Source: Lepidonotus clava
Taxonomy: Eukaryota > Annelida > Polychaeta > Phyllodocida > Polynoidae
Direction: 5' to 3'
Assembly (NCBI GenBank): GCA_936440205.1
Contig: OW387136.1
Location: 56,081,190 to 56,145,189, forward strand
Length of the DNA stretch: 64,000 nucleotides
A model generated the notes under the pieces. That model was not told the DNA's origin, ran no database searches, and saw only the letters and a program-made list of their open reading frames with translations. Below, piece after piece: positions 18,341-30,411 of this stretch. A program made the position numbers and the translations under genes. Position 1 is the first letter of the stretch; every line of letters starts with the position of its first letter.

Positions 18341-19792
18341 AATCGATTGCTGTTATGCACGAAATCGATTGATGTTATGCACGGGGGGGAGCAAACCCTG
18401 CACCCCCCCATAAAAGTGAGAAGTAAAAACGCCATTTTTACACAGATCTTCCAAGTTTAGAATATCAAAGTTTTCTCCCTTTTTGCCCGTTTTCCCCTCC
18501 TGATCTTTGTAAAGGTTTGTACCAGATCCAGCATTTAAGTCAAAGCACAACTTCGATACAAAAAGTCGAACATACTCCCCGGCCAATTCTCCCTACCATG
18601 GATACCACATTTTTTGTATTTTACCTGCAGACAAGCTTAGATTAAGATGCATGCTGGGAAATATGTCGACAAGCCACATGGCTTAACTATAGAAATTTTC
18701 ATTAATCTTGGCATCATTTGTGGTTCAACATGATTAGCACCTATCAATGATTATTTTTTATTTGATATTTGTATATGTTTTCATTTTCTAAGCTGGTTTT
18801 AAAATACATATATATATTAGAAATTTATTTACAGCAAAAACATAAATTACATATAGGATTTCCTGTCTTTTTGTCGACAAAATCAGTCCAACTTAACCTG
18901 CAGGTGGTTAAAATACTGTTAATTAGCAATCAGTGGTAGGGAAAATTCATTCTTCCTGGTTATGTGGTATCGTATTTAACTAATTTCCGTGTGACCAAAC
19001 ACTCTCAAGCAGTGATGTTCTTGTTACCTGATAATGTGATGATACATAGATTCTGGCTTCCTTTTATCATTACGTCATTTTAGCTTCATTATTATGGTTG
19101 CTCTTCAGCAGGCATAATATGAGTAGCTCATATGATATTACCTTTTTATAGCCTAGGTGTCAACATCCCGCTTTGGCCCATTGCACAATGATTGATTGTA
19201 ACAAGGACAACTCTAAGAAATCTTTAAATGATCCTTGTTGGGAAACGCCTATATCTTATTTTTCTACTCAATCAATAAGCCCATCCCAGTATACATGAAC
19301 ATCAAATTTTACCATGAAATTACATAGCAATTTCTTGTTGATTTAATCCCCAAAGATAGAAGTGTAAAACAAAAAAGACCATGGTGGTTTGGTTGGCAAA
19401 TTGCTCCTAAAATTGGTAAAATGCAGCTTCATATATTGGCCTTTTTCCCATAGGAACCAATGTTAAAGCCTGTCAGCCCGACCTATAATGTCCAACCCCA
19501 TTTTCCCTAAAATGCATCATTTCCATTGGCTGGCAAACCTGCAAATCTGTCAATTGGTAAAATTTAAGAAATCATAATGTTTTATCAGTGCATGGGGATA
19601 TAGAAAAACATGATTCTTAGTTATTCCAGGAATCCCAACTCAAGGAGACAAGGATCGCTTATACCATAATTTTGTCCGACCCTTATCCAACCCAGGCATA
19701 CACCAAATGTGGGATGGGCTCATTGGAATTCTGTAAATCTATGTTAAAGGGGGCACTGTAGTAATTGATTTCGTGCATAACAGCAATCCATT
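18341..19792. repeat. segment bounded by ~30-bp inverted repeats
   Basis: AATCGATTGCTGTTATGCAC at 18341 (continuing GAAATCGATT) recurs inverted at 19763-19792 with two or three mismatches. The enclosed 1.4 kb has no gene. It contains a decayed hAT-like MITE (18372-18500) and otherwise unique AT-rich DNA. It may be a TIR element or two facing copies of a short repeat. Confidence 0.45.
18372..18500 (-). mobile_element. hAT-like MITE, partial
   Basis: On the minus strand, AGATCTGTGTAAA ... TTTTTACTTCTCACTTTT ... GGGGGGGTGCAGGG aligns with the interior of the copy at 34817-35007. The ends are not preserved. Confidence 0.45.
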
Positions 19793-20589
19793 TAGAAATC
19801 TATTGCTGTTACAATCGTTATTGTGCAACGGGCCACTTATGTCAGTATTCCATATTGAGATACTACTCTCTTGTTATAATAGGACTAGTGATCTTCCCTG
19901 CTGGGAGGTATACCCCCACCACCCGCACCAGAGTCGGACACTCTACCCGTCAGGATGGTGTGGCCGTGAGGGGGCACACTGAGCGTAGAGGAGGTCATTT
20001 CGCTGGGTTCTGGTGTCCTGTGTTTTATTTCATAGTGCCATGTATGAGTTCATACAACAGTATTGCAACAAATCATTGCAACAGCGAGACCCATAATGCG
20101 ACGGACCAATGATAGTTTCTGTGCGATAAATACAATATTCTGCCAAACATTTTGCAATTCGAATTTAATTGCAAGACATATCCGAATCTGGCTTCTAATC
20201 ACAATTGTAAGAAGTCAAAATAAAAGTCAAGCTGAGCTGAAATATTCCTTAATGTATCTAAACTACATCTTTTCTCATGAAATTAGGTTACTTGTTGCCA
20301 AGAATAACTCTTTTTGCATATAAATATGGGTGTATGTACAGCGCTAACATGGATGGCAATTAAAACAAAAACTATGTTTGATGACCCGATCGTTGAATAG
20401 AAAAGATATTAAAAGGAATATTTTTTGAAGGACAAGGGCAGCATAGTGGAAGTTTTCCATATATTTCATAATATTTGTTTTAAAGAATTTTGAAATAGGA
20501 GAATGTATGATAGTATCTACTAATTATGGTATCTGATGGCTTGATCGGGGTACGGGCCTGCAGTCATGGGTGTTATCACCTGCTCTGCT
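19793..20589. other. non-coding, nothing recognised
   Basis: No exon, repeat array or element boundary is identified. Confidence 0.45.
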
Positions 20590-21570
20590 GACGAGCGGTG
20601 CGTATTTTGAGCAGTGCGTATTGCACTGAAAACACAGAGTTGTCAAAAGTGGTGCCAAAAATGACAACCCAAATCTTAGTTATGAATAGTTTCATGTTGT
20701 AGATATCATAGTCCATAATAATGGCTTCCTATTATTTTATTACTAGTTATTAGGTATGGCCATTACACATAGAAGGCCTCTGGGTTTACACCATTCACTT
20801 ACAACACTTTGTCATAGACAGAGGCTATGACAACCTTGGGCTGTCGTTTTTGGCACCATTCACTTACAACCCTAGGGTTGTCAGGCAGGACTTTTGACTT
20901 CTCATTTTATTCTGTGACAACCCTATAACAACCCGATTTTCATTTTTGCTTCTCTGACAACCATTTTGGCACAAAGTGGTTGGGAGAAAACGACAACATT
21001 TGGGTCGTCATCCGGCCTCAAAACCTCACAATGACAACCCTCTGACCACCCCGAATTGTCATAGGTTTGTCACAAGATTGTCACACAGCATCAATGGCCT
21101 GAAACGAGCCATGCTCTGCACCAAAAAGTCACCTATGACAACCCAAAAGTCACATATGACAACCCTCTGACAACTTTAAAGTGGCTCTCTGACAACTTTG
21201 TGTTTTCAGTATGTGAGCGGTGCATATTGTGAGCCGTGCATATTGTGAGCCGGGTGTATTGTGAGCCGGACGTATTGTGAGCTGGGCGTATTGTGAGCTG
21301 GGTGTATTGTGAGCTGGGCATATTGTGAGCCGGGTGTATTGTGAGCCGGGCATATTGTGAGCCGGGCATATTGTGAGCCGGGCGTATTGTGAGTCGGGTG
21401 TATTGTGAGCCGGGCGTATTGTGAGTCGGGTGTATTGTGAGCCGGGCGTATTGTGAGCCGGGCGTATTGTGAGCCGGGTGTATTGTGAGCCGGGCATATT
21501 GTGAGCCGGGTGTATTGTGAGCCGGGTGTATTGTGAGCCGGGTGTATTGCGAGCCGTGTGTATTGCCTAG
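20590..21570. repeat. 18-bp minisatellite, split by a transposon
   Basis: Tandem units GTGAGCCGGGTGTATTGT run from 21212 to 21570 (about 20 copies). Two further, diverged units (GAGCGGTGCGTATTTT, GAGCAGTGCGTATTG) lie at 20593-20623, on the other side of a 588-bp CACTG element. The transposon therefore jumped into an existing array. Open frames across it are periodicity artefacts. Confidence 0.88.
20624..21211. mobile_element. CACTG-ended TIR element, copy 1
   Basis: A 588-bp non-autonomous element. It begins CACTGAAAACACAGAGTTG and ends with the inverse, CAACTTTGTGTTTTCAGTA. The interior is rich in subterminal GTTGTC/GACAACC words in both orientations. The termini, the apparent 2-bp duplication (TG/TG) and the subterminal repeats are like CMC/EnSpm-type transposons. 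There is no transposase. A second copy is at 48385-49442. Confidence 0.7.
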
Positions 21571-23351
21571 CTGTACTGTGCTCACTGTGGACACCTAGTT
21601 CTCTGTCATTCTGAATGTTTTTGACTGTTTCTTGGGTGATAAGATAGAGAATCCTTGGGTGGGTGTAAGACCCATGGGGATCGTATGAATCTCGGGCTTC
21701 GTCCTCGGTACGTGACAATCTCCTATGGGTCATACAGCCACCCTCAGACGCCCCCGGCGGTGCTTTTGATCATAATAGGTGTTTCAAATTTAATACACCA
21801 GGGCGATGCTATTTACATGAAAAGGATGTATATCGCCGCACTCCGAGTGGAACATGGAAAGAGCCTTAAATGTCTGTAGATCACTACTAATCATAGGGAA
21901 CGGGTGAACTAAAGGTTAGTCTGCATAAAACAGCGGAATGGAAATCTATGATACTGCATAAGACGTCAACGTTGTCACTCTGCAACTGGCGTTAACTGAA
22001 GCCAGGCAATGTCCTACTAATCACACAGACTACACATAACAAAGAGGTTGATAGACCTTATGTAGAGACAGGAACAGAGGTGTTTTGCACACAGCGCATT
22101 GAAGGATGTCTTTTCGTATTCCACAAGAGGTGACAAACAATACGTGCAGGCCGTGCGCGGCGTGGGGCCGGGGTTATTGAGAGTATCGTTTACACACAGT
22201 TGGCACAGGAGAGGTTGTCTTGTATGTGCCAGGACTGACATCACTACCACTTAATAGCTGATAAACTCTCCCTACTGAATGTTCAGAGTTCACTTTAGGA
22301 CGTTTAGAATCATCTCTTAAAGAGACAATTTGCTACAGAAACAACAAGATTATTGTATGTTGAGTTTTGAATTACCACCACTCCCTATTTCCAAGTGTAT
22401 AATATTGAGGGTGAGCGGGTGGAAGACAGGCCATGCTGAAACCTTATTACCCTTATAAAAATAATAAAAATATGATGTTCACATGGCTCCAAATATCCAT
22501 TATGTGCAGGTTTAAAGCAACAATATTGCAGGGTGTATAACTAATTCTAATAAACCACCATAAATCCAAGCTTCCTGTCCTACTATACTCTGCTCCAATG
22601 CCCTCTGGTGGCATTTCAGGGTGATGACATCACACCTGCACCATATATTACGCTAATAATCCCCTGACCCATAAATAAAAACAGGCTACACCTAATAGCC
22701 TACTTAGCCAAAAATCAAGGTTTCTATTGATAATAAACAAAAGGGTCGACAGAGCCAGGCCATAGTTTAATAAGAAGACATTATAATGGAGTATTCAGTC
22801 AGATATATTTATCACTGGGTCAATTGGCCAGTGAAATTGACTCAGAGTTAAATATATCTGACCGAATACAACATGAAAGTGTTTTCTTTGTTCTATGTAA
22901 TGGATTCAACCTTGAAAAATCATTAATTTATTGAAAAACAAGAAGCAAAAGAGCTACAAAGTTCTGCTCATGGATGAGCGATGGTTGTCCCCCTCAATAA
23001 ACTGAAGGCCTTCCTACAACCAAAAGGCTATATGGGCTATGAGCACTGACCACCACCATCACTCCTGCTGTCACACACAACTCAGGGAGGGGCTTAGGAA
23101 AGGGGCTGCTACTACTAGTACTGCCATACAGCCAGTACTGAGTGACCTATCACTCACCCACCTAGAACTGCCCACCTGCAGGTGACAGTGGAGGTCCTAA
23201 TGTGGAGGGGTGAGGGTTGATTGACTCAGGTAGGGATTATGTAACCCACTTCTGGTTACACTGACTGATACTCGCAGCCATTGTAGGACAATGCCCTTCA
23301 ACAGCTAAACATGACATTGTGTAACCGGTCATTAAGGACAAAGAGAATTCA
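21571..23351. other. non-coding region with one hairpin
   Basis: No coding exon is identified. 22792-22811 (TATTCAGTCAGATATATTTA) is repeated inverted at 22849-22868 with one mismatch, giving a 77-bp hairpin with 20-bp arms, possibly a tiny foldback MITE. The rest is unremarkable. Confidence 0.5.
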
Positions 23352-23631
23352 ATGACTCAAGACATGACTGATTGAGGGAGTCCCCTCCAATAGCTACAGT
23401 GCTATATAGATATAACTAGGGACTCCCAAAAAACAGTCATTGTCATGATGGCGATATCGTTGTCTTGTTTGTTTACCTTATTACCAATGCTGACTCAAGA
23501 CATGACTGATTGAGGGAGTCCACTCCAATAGCTACAGTGCTATATAGATATAATTAGGGACTCCCAAAAAACAGTCATTGTCATGATGGCGATATCGACA
23601 TCTTGTTTGTTTACCTTATTACCAATGCTGA
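23352..23631 (+). repeat. 138-bp tandem duplication
   Basis: The block starting GACTCAAGACATGACTGATT at 23354 is repeated almost exactly from 23492 (period 138). Each copy contains its own inverted GGGAGTCC ... GGGACTCCC pair. Confidence 0.85.
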
Positions 23632-23724
23632 TACATTGATTAAGGGTAAATGGTGCTATTTCGTTTTGAAAGGTCTTGGGGTAAGTATAAGATCAGGGCC
23701 GGTGCATGCCAGCCACGTAGGGTG

Positions 23725-24322
23725 ACAGGGTCAGGGCAGGGTCGGGGCAGGGACGGGGCAGGGACGGGGCAGGGTCAGGGCAGGGACGGGACAGGGACGG
23801 GGACGGGGCAGGGACGGGGCAGGGTCGGGGCAGGGACGGGGCAGGGACGGGGCAGGGACGGGGCAGGGACGGGGCAGGGACGGGGCAGGGTCGGGGCAGG
23901 GTCGGGGCAGGGTCGGGGCAGGGTCGGGGCAGGGTCGGGGCAGGGTCGGGGCAGGGTCGGGGCAGGGTCGGGGCAGGGTCGGGGCAGGGTCGGGGCAGGG
24001 TCGGGGCAGGGTCGGGGCAGGGTCGGGGCAGGGTCGGGCAGGGTCGGGGCAGGGTCGGGGCAGGGTCGGGGCAGGGTCGGGGCAGGGTCGGGGCAGGGAC
24101 GGGGCAGGGTCGGGGCAGGGTCGGGGCAGGGTCGGGGCAGGGTCGGGGCAGGGACGGGGCAGGGTCGGGGCAGGGTCGGGGCAGGGTCGGGGCAGGGTCG
24201 GGGCAGGGTCGGGGCAGGGTCGGGGCAGGGTCGGGGCAGGGTCGGGGCAGGGTCGGGGCAGGGTCGGGGCAGGGTCGGGGCAGGGTCGGAGCAGGGTCGG
24301 AGCAGGGTCAGGGCAGGCAGGT
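23725..24322 (+). repeat. 12-bp G-rich minisatellite (G-quadruplex type)
   Basis: About 49 units of GGGGCAGGGTCG (variant GGGGCAGGGACG). Every 24 bases give GGGG-CA-GGG-TC-GGGG-CA-GGG, which meets the G-quadruplex rule with two-base loops. All frames on both strands are open because 12 is divisible by three. No protein is implied. Confidence 0.93.
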
Positions 24323-24634
24323 GAGGCATGACCGGAGTTCTCTACTGATGAGAGTTCCCTGACACATTTCACCTGTCGGTTGCACATAGCCTTGAGCCCA
24401 CTTGGACAAGTGCCCCTCCACAGACTGAGGAGTAGGAACGAGTTAGCCATTTAGGTATGAATCTTAATGATGTAAAAGATGTGAAGGATATATATTTAGA
24501 TTGCGATCCATTACAACTTTGACTGGCATCCCTGACAACATGCATTCAGACTGTGTGAGGCTGGGATCTACCCCAGTGTGCATGGTCAGGGATACAGGGC
24601 CTCGTGTGCCATGCAACATTATTTTTCCTCATTA

Positions 24635-24847
24635 AGCTCCATACCCACCAGGTGATTATCCCTGAGTCGGCGACAGATTTTTCCCGTTAAAATTGGTCGA
24701 TTCTGCCCTTAGAATCGACCAATTTTAACGCCTACTCAGATCAAACCTGCACATTTCAATATACTATACTAACAGGGGATCATAGGAGTCGGCCAATTCT
24801 GCCCGTTTCCTCAATCGCTTGTAAAATCGCCTAATGGGTATTGGGCT
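24635..24847. mobile_element. PIF/Harbinger-like MITE, copy 1
   Basis: It is bounded by AAGCTCCATACCCACCAGG and the inverse CCTAATGGGTATTGGGCTT, with TTA at each edge, as in the copies at 60890 and 62346. This copy also contains a perfect 19-bp hairpin (24686-24704 against 24711-24729). Confidence 0.7.
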
Positions 24848-24849
24848 TA

Positions 24850-26393
24850 AGTGCCTGTGAGTGTTAGGTGGCTGTGTAGAGACTTACTGCTTGAACGGCC
24901 TGAGGCTGCATGGTGATGGGGGGTGGGTAACCCTGGGGGTAGTGCACGTACTGGGCCTGCATACCGAGCGATCTGAAAGGGGAAGGTTGTCATTAACATC
25001 TGATGACGCCAACTTAGAGCAGGTTTTAGAGCATGTCACAGTTTTCCAAGAAGAGTGGGTAACTGTCTCAGAAATATGACCTTTTTGAACAAGAAAAGAA
25101 TGAAGTTGATAATTTCAACTTTTGTTTAAATGTCAATATTTTGGTTGTTAGAAATATTTTCCACTAGTAAAATGGGACAAAAGAACGAGTATTCCTTGGT
25201 AAACTGAGACCACCCCCGGTAGAGACCTTGTACGTATATAGTATATATAGAGACTGGAAAGCTTCTCTTTGGGCCTATGTGCTCATTCCCCTAGTGGCTG
25301 GTTGGAACCAACCTGGTCAACCATGACCAGGGTCTGATCATTACCAATGTATTTTTAGAATGGCAGGTGGCACTTCACATGTCATTTTTACCACAGGCAT
25401 AATGGTCAATTCAAATCCAATCCAACCAACACCTAGGTGGCAGGCCTGTAGACTGTAGTGCATAACATGTTTCCCCCTGGCTTTCCGGACTCGATATATC
25501 CTATATATACATAAAAGTCTCTGCACCCGGTCAGGTGAACTGAGGATACTGAACGGGGTCCCATTGGGAAACACAAGGACACGCTAGTTTGGAATGACCA
25601 GGCAACAGAATTGCGAAAAGTAAAATGGGGATTCCAAGTGGCAATAAATTTCAAAGATTCCTTGGGCAACACTTGACAACAAAGGTAATTGACAGATTTG
25701 CAGGGTAGGACTTGTCTCAAACAATATGGCACATGATTGCGCACTCTATAGCTACAAACCTTTTGGTTGAATCAAAAACACCTTTTTATGGACAGGCAAG
25801 CAATGCAACTTTTACAACCTTGGCAATTAATCTATTTTATTTATAAAAAAAAAGAAAAAAAAAGAGCCCAACGAAACCTGTTCACGTTTATAAAGGCATG
25901 TGAGAAAATGAACATCAGTTGAAGAAAAAAAAAAGAGATGCTTTTTTGAAAGATTGGTATGAGACCACAACTTAGCTACTATTGCAAAACTGTCAGAAGC
26001 TGAGGAGGTGAAATGAGTGTCTAGACAGGAGTCTGTTGACCTGGGTGAAAAGATAGAAGTGAGAAAAAGAAATAAAACATGTCATTTTTTGACACTTGAT
26101 GTTTCATAGTAATGCGGATCTTGTGGTGAGTAGATGCTGGCAAAACATTTAAGGAAGAGGGGACATATTATCAAGGCCATATATCATGCATGATTTATAA
26201 TCTAAAGAATGGTATACCATAACATGCCCATCATTGGAAAAGTATAAGAAATATATTGGTTCAAAAATGCATCGATTTTGCCTAAAATTAGCACCAGGAG
26301 CATGGCAGTTAAGTGGTTAAGGAAGAGGGGATATATTATCCAAGCCATATATCATGCAAGATATAATCATGCATGATAATTCATGCGTTATCA
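24850..26393. other. non-coding; one short direct repeat
   Basis: No gene is seen. TTAAGGAAGAGGGGACATAT at 26150 recurs at 26314 (TTAAGGAAGAGGGGATATAT), both continuing into a CCATATATCATGCA block. This is a direct repeat about 163 bases apart. A poly-A-rich patch occurs at 25845-25865. Confidence 0.45.
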
Positions 26394-26725
26394 GGGGGCC
26401 ATTCCATAAAGATTTCGCGATAATCTCGTTTGAAGAAACACCACGATACCAACAATTGTTATCGCCACATAAAATTTTTGTTTTTAATTTTTTTTGTTCA
26501 ATTTTTTTTTCAATCAAACTCAAACTTTACAGGCTTTTTCCTTGGTCATATATATATATTTTGAGACATTAATATTTGTGAAAATATATATTTTTAAAAC
26601 GGCGATATTTTGTAATTATCGCCGCGATACTGATTTGAGGCCTTGGCGATAATATTTTTAGTATCGCAGATCTTTTATGGAAGCGCTTTAACTCGCGATA
26701 ATTATCGCCAAATTTTTATGGCATG
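26394..26725. mobile_element. TIR element (MITE-like), GCGATAAT-rich
   Basis: It begins GGCCATTCCATAAAGATTTC and ends with the imperfect inverse AAATTTTTATGGCATGC. CGCGATAAT/ATTATCGC words recur about seven times inside. It is non-coding. The superfamily is not assigned. Confidence 0.45.
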
Positions 26726-26815
26726 CATACCAGTTGTGATCATATATCATAAGTATTAATCAGTGATAAAAAAGTTAACAAAAATAATTTTTATGATGTA
26801 AAATATATATGTGAG

Positions 26816-26954
26816 CACGGTTTACCATATATATGGGCATGTGACGTCATTTTCGCGAGTAAATTCATTCTCTCAAGAGCCCCCTGCAAAACATTTGTCC
26901 AGTTGGTGTAATCACCAGAGTGGCCTCTGTGTGCTCGCCACTGGCGGAACCGTG
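26816..26954. mobile_element. MITE family CACGGTT, copy 1
   Basis: A ~139-bp element with ends CACGGTTTACCATATA and GGCGGAACCGTG (inverted CACGGTT). The interior has TGACGTCAT, CGCGAGTAAATTCATTC and CCAGTTGGTGTAATCACC. The same interior is at 28286-28444. Confidence 0.65.
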
Positions 26955-28117
26955 TATTAGAATGTGTGCACCTAACTGCGGAAATTTACATTCAAGGTGC
27001 AAGACGCTGATTAAGTTTAGTTAAAGAATGTCTTACTTGAACCCTTTCAATTGTTGTTCAAGTTCTTCACATGAGAGATAGTATTAGACTTTTGATAGAA
27101 GTCCCAGTTTTGGAATAGGATGTATGATGAACAGTCAACCCCGACCAATGGAATTGCCCCTTCAATTTCACATCTAGATAGAAATACTATACTAGGAATT
27201 TTACTTGGAACTTGGTTTAAGTATTTTCTGAATATTACTTCCCCAAAGCATAGCCTGAGAAGCATGCCCTCCCCTGCTCACCATCTCCGCTAGGGAGCGC
27301 ATGCCTACAACGTAGATTCAGAACGATAGTAAGGGTGGGGCAGTGATAATATGCTCTGAATCGTTTAATTTGGCTTATATATATTTGTGACCTGCTCTGC
27401 GATTTTAGGGCTACTCGACATAGATAATGAATGAACAACAAGGCTCAGGCTTTCTAAAAATGTAAACAGCTCATAAATATTCTGAGTAGAAGCTGAGATG
27501 TGACCCTCTGAACATAATATGGCCAGATACCTTAAATCCATTGAAATTACAATATGGTATCGACAGACTTACAAGCAGTTAAATATAGAGTAAAATATGA
27601 ACTGCATTAATAATAATCTAGAATAAGTTAAATGTTTGAATCAATCTCTAGTTCAAACATTGCCCCTGTTGTCTTCCTATGACACCGCCTGTCCTCTATA
27701 CCCGTTTTTTTTGGCAGGGTTCTGTTCGTCTCTGAAATGGCAATATGCAGAGACGAATATACTTTGTCTACCCAAAACACAGAACAGTCCCACTTTATGA
27801 GACCCACCACGACCGACCCTGTGTTCGGATTCCGTATACACGGTGCACTTCACGCGTTTCTGGGCTAATCCTCTGATCTCACAAAACAGGAAAAGGTTAC
27901 AATTACGGCGAGGGTTGAGAGTCCTGGCAGCTCCTAGAAGTTGGTCGTCGAGGCGGAATATCATCAACCTCTTTTATAGCCCCCTGATGATAAGGCAGAT
28001 GGAAATCGAGTTTCAACAACTATCTGTCCTGTTCCTCTTGGAGTTACAGCCCGACGAAAAAGGTCCCAAGGGGGTGTTGACGGGGGTAGGAGGGTTGGGG
28101 AGGGGAGGGGATGGCCC
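26955..28117. other. non-coding, nothing recognised
   Basis: No exon with convincing splice sites and no repeat family recognised. Confidence 0.45.
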
Positions 28118-28515
28118 TAGACCTTTAGATTCGACACGGCGACATGACCATTTCTTAAAATCGGCATGCGACATGGGGCTTAGTAAAATGAAGAAAAAGT
28201 AAACTACATGACAGAGGCCATTTCTTAAAATTGACATAAGACATGAGAAGATCTTGGGCGACATGGGACATAAGAGGTTCATGGAATACACACTTACACG
28301 GTTTACCATATAAGGAGATATGACGTCATATTCGCGAGTAAATTCATTCTCTCAAGAGCGTCCTGCACTGTTTTAGTCCAGTTGGTGTAATCACCAGAGT
28401 GGCCTCGTGTGTGCTCGCAAGTGCGGAACCGTGTAAGTGTGTATATGAGAAGTTAGAGGCGACATGGGACATTAGAAGTAAAAGGACAAAGCTAAAGTTA
28501 ATTTCGACATGTCAC
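28118..28515 (-). repeat. dispersed repeat R1, copy 3, interrupted
   Basis: R1 in reverse orientation (28118-28285 and 28445-28515), split by a MITE at 28286-28444. GGCGACATGGGACATAAGAG before the insertion and GGCGACATGGGACATTAGAAG after it suggest that the break lies within the repetitive R1 motif. Confidence 0.6.
28286..28444. mobile_element. MITE family CACGGTT, copy 2, inside R1
   Basis: Perfect 18-bp terminal inverted repeats: ATACACACTTACACGGTT (28286-28303) and its exact complement at 28427-28444. The interior matches copy 1. Its clean ends and its position inside R1 show that it moved after R1. Confidence 0.72.
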
Positions 28516-29032
28516 CAGATTACACATTCCCCCCATCAAGTGCCCCTAGAAGGGGTAGGGGGCAGGGGGGGGGGGGGGCGATTGAACGCCGTCTCCCCCT
28601 CTCCCCCAACCCGCCTCTCCCCCAGCACTGCCGGCAACCACATTTGATACCCTCGACAAGAATGCCATTAGTTACAATTTATGCTTACATTAGAGATCGT
28701 TGAAATGTCTTTTTCTGCGGTTCCAACCGGGCGGAAAACGCCGGGAGACAGCGGAGAAGATCGACGTCCTTCTACCTGGTAGAGGGGCTCTGAGGCTGTT
28801 CTGGGGGCCGTGGTAGGGAGGTCCGACCGGTAAGGTAGGTCCGTGCGGGAGGGCGGTCTGGGTCCCACTCAGGAATCAATCAGGTAGGGGTAGGTTGGGT
28901 GTGGAGTGGGAGGGGGGGGGGGGGGTGTCGACAGGTGTGGTAAATCACAGAAGGTGAGTTCGAGACACCCGCCGGGGGGCCGCCATCGGAACCGGAATTG
29001 TGTTCACCGGAACTGGACTTATGTTTACCGAC
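28516..29032. other. non-coding, homopolymer G runs
   Basis: Contains G tracts at about 28566-28578 and 28910-28926 and GC-rich sequence without a supported exon. Confidence 0.45.
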
Positions 29033-29204
29033 CAGGGACGGATTCAAGGAGCGGAGGACGCATCGGGCGCGCGACCCCCCTTTTGGGGCAAATTTAAAAA
29101 GAAATTAATGTAAAAACTGGGCTCCCAGAGGGGGCGCCGGGGCCTTTTTTTAAAAATTATAGGCGCCCCCTCCCCCCTTTCCACATTGTGTGGATCCACC
29201 TCTG
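29033..29204. mobile_element. hAT-like MITE, copy A
   Basis: It starts CAGGGACGGATTCAAGGAG and ends GGATCCACCTCTG, near-inverse ends typical of hAT MITEs (CAGGG.CGGATCC). The interior is C/G-rich (GGCGCCCCCTCCCCCC). A sister copy is at 40041-40192. Confidence 0.6.
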
Positions 29205-29814
29205 CCTACCTTAGTGAGCAAGGTGTGCTAGCAGTAGTTGGTCGCGGCGGTCCGTCGGCCGGTGAAACGAACTCACCTTGTGAGGTCACCCCGTCCCCTC
29301 TGCCACCCCCTCCCCCCCAACCCAAACCCACCTCCTGAGGCCTGTCTAGTACCCCCCCCCCCCCTTTCTCACCTGATTGCCTATAGCGCGCAGTGCACCC
29401 CTCTCAGTACGGGGCACTTAACACTCCTCACCTGAGGCCCTCAGTGCCCCACACTCCTGAGGACTTTCAGTACCTCCTCCCTCCCCTTTTCTCACCTGAG
29501 GGCCTATAGCAGCTGTATAGACCTTTTTTAGCAACACTCTTAATAAAAAAAAGTTCCATAGCGCGCACTAGAGGCCCTGTTCCAGGCACTTGGCCGTCCT
29601 CCCCCGAGGCCCTCAATGTGCAGTGCCCCTCCTGTTGGTCTCCACGTCCTCGGTTGTTGGTCGTCCATGCCCTGTTGTCGGCCGTTGGTAATGCACTGTC
29701 CTTGGCCGTTTGTCGTTCCCTATCCCCTGCCATTCTATGTTGATTATTCTAAGTGTGTTTTAAATTTGGTGCTACGGGGGGGGGGGGGGTGGTCAGGACA
29801 AACAGGACCCCCGT
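29205..29814. other. non-coding, pyrimidine-rich
   Basis: Poly-C tracts (for example 29349-29364) and loosely repeated CCTGAGG/CAGTGCCCC words occur at 29330-29480. There is no supported gene. Confidence 0.45.
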
Positions 29815-30240
29815 GGAATTTACGAAAAGGCCATGTCGCCCTGTCGATTTTAGGGCCTCGGGTCTATACCCATAGCCTAGAATTGAACCCAGGACCTCTT
29901 ACATAGAAAGCCTGCAGCTTGGTTGGTTGGTTATTTGTTGCTTTACGCCCTAATTAACTGCCAAGGTCATATCAAGGGCGGTGATGGTGATTGAATCTAT
30001 GAGAAGTTAGAGACCATACCCCTAAACATTTACTGAGGCAGGTGTTCTTTAATGTGCAAGGTCCCATAGACAGGGCCCTACACACAACAGCCGGTGGCCC
30101 TCTAGGAGCCTTTGATATCCCTGTTGTTGTCACAGGGGGAATGCAAAGTGGTGCAGAGTGAAGCCCCCTTACAGCGTCAATCCTGGTCCGCCCACATGCG
30201 AGGAGTTCGCCCCAGCCCGCAGCTTACCACTACACTATAG
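29815..30240 (-). repeat. R1 scrap and tRNA-SINE-like remnant
   Basis: 29815-29862 is a short R1 piece. On the minus strand 29868-29925 holds a SINE-type B box (CTGGGTTCAATTCTAGGC). The following 29926-30240 is a repeat-like block (TTGTTGCTTTACGCCCTAAT ... CACTACACTATAGAGGTAGC) that resembles widespread invertebrate repeats, but I cannot name it. Confidence 0.4.
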
Positions 30241-30246
30241 AGGTAG

Positions 30247-30286
<40 letters not shown>
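30247..30286. repeat. (AT)n microsatellite
   Basis: About 18 uninterrupted AT dinucleotides. Confidence 0.95.
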
Positions 30287-30288
<2 letters not shown>

Positions 30289-30411
30289 AAAACTGGACTT
30301 CGCACTCGTAGTGATCTCCTTCCCGCCTCGGGTGATCCGGCATCCTGTATCGGCACACGAGTCCGGTTTTGTATTTATTATACTTTCACGGAATTGAGAA
30401 GGTTAAAGATA

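Noticed and set aside
23725-24322. Collagen-like or RGG-like frame (GRGRVGAGSGQ)
   Set aside because: A 12-bp repeat open in every frame. It is a quadruplex-type satellite, not an RGG protein.
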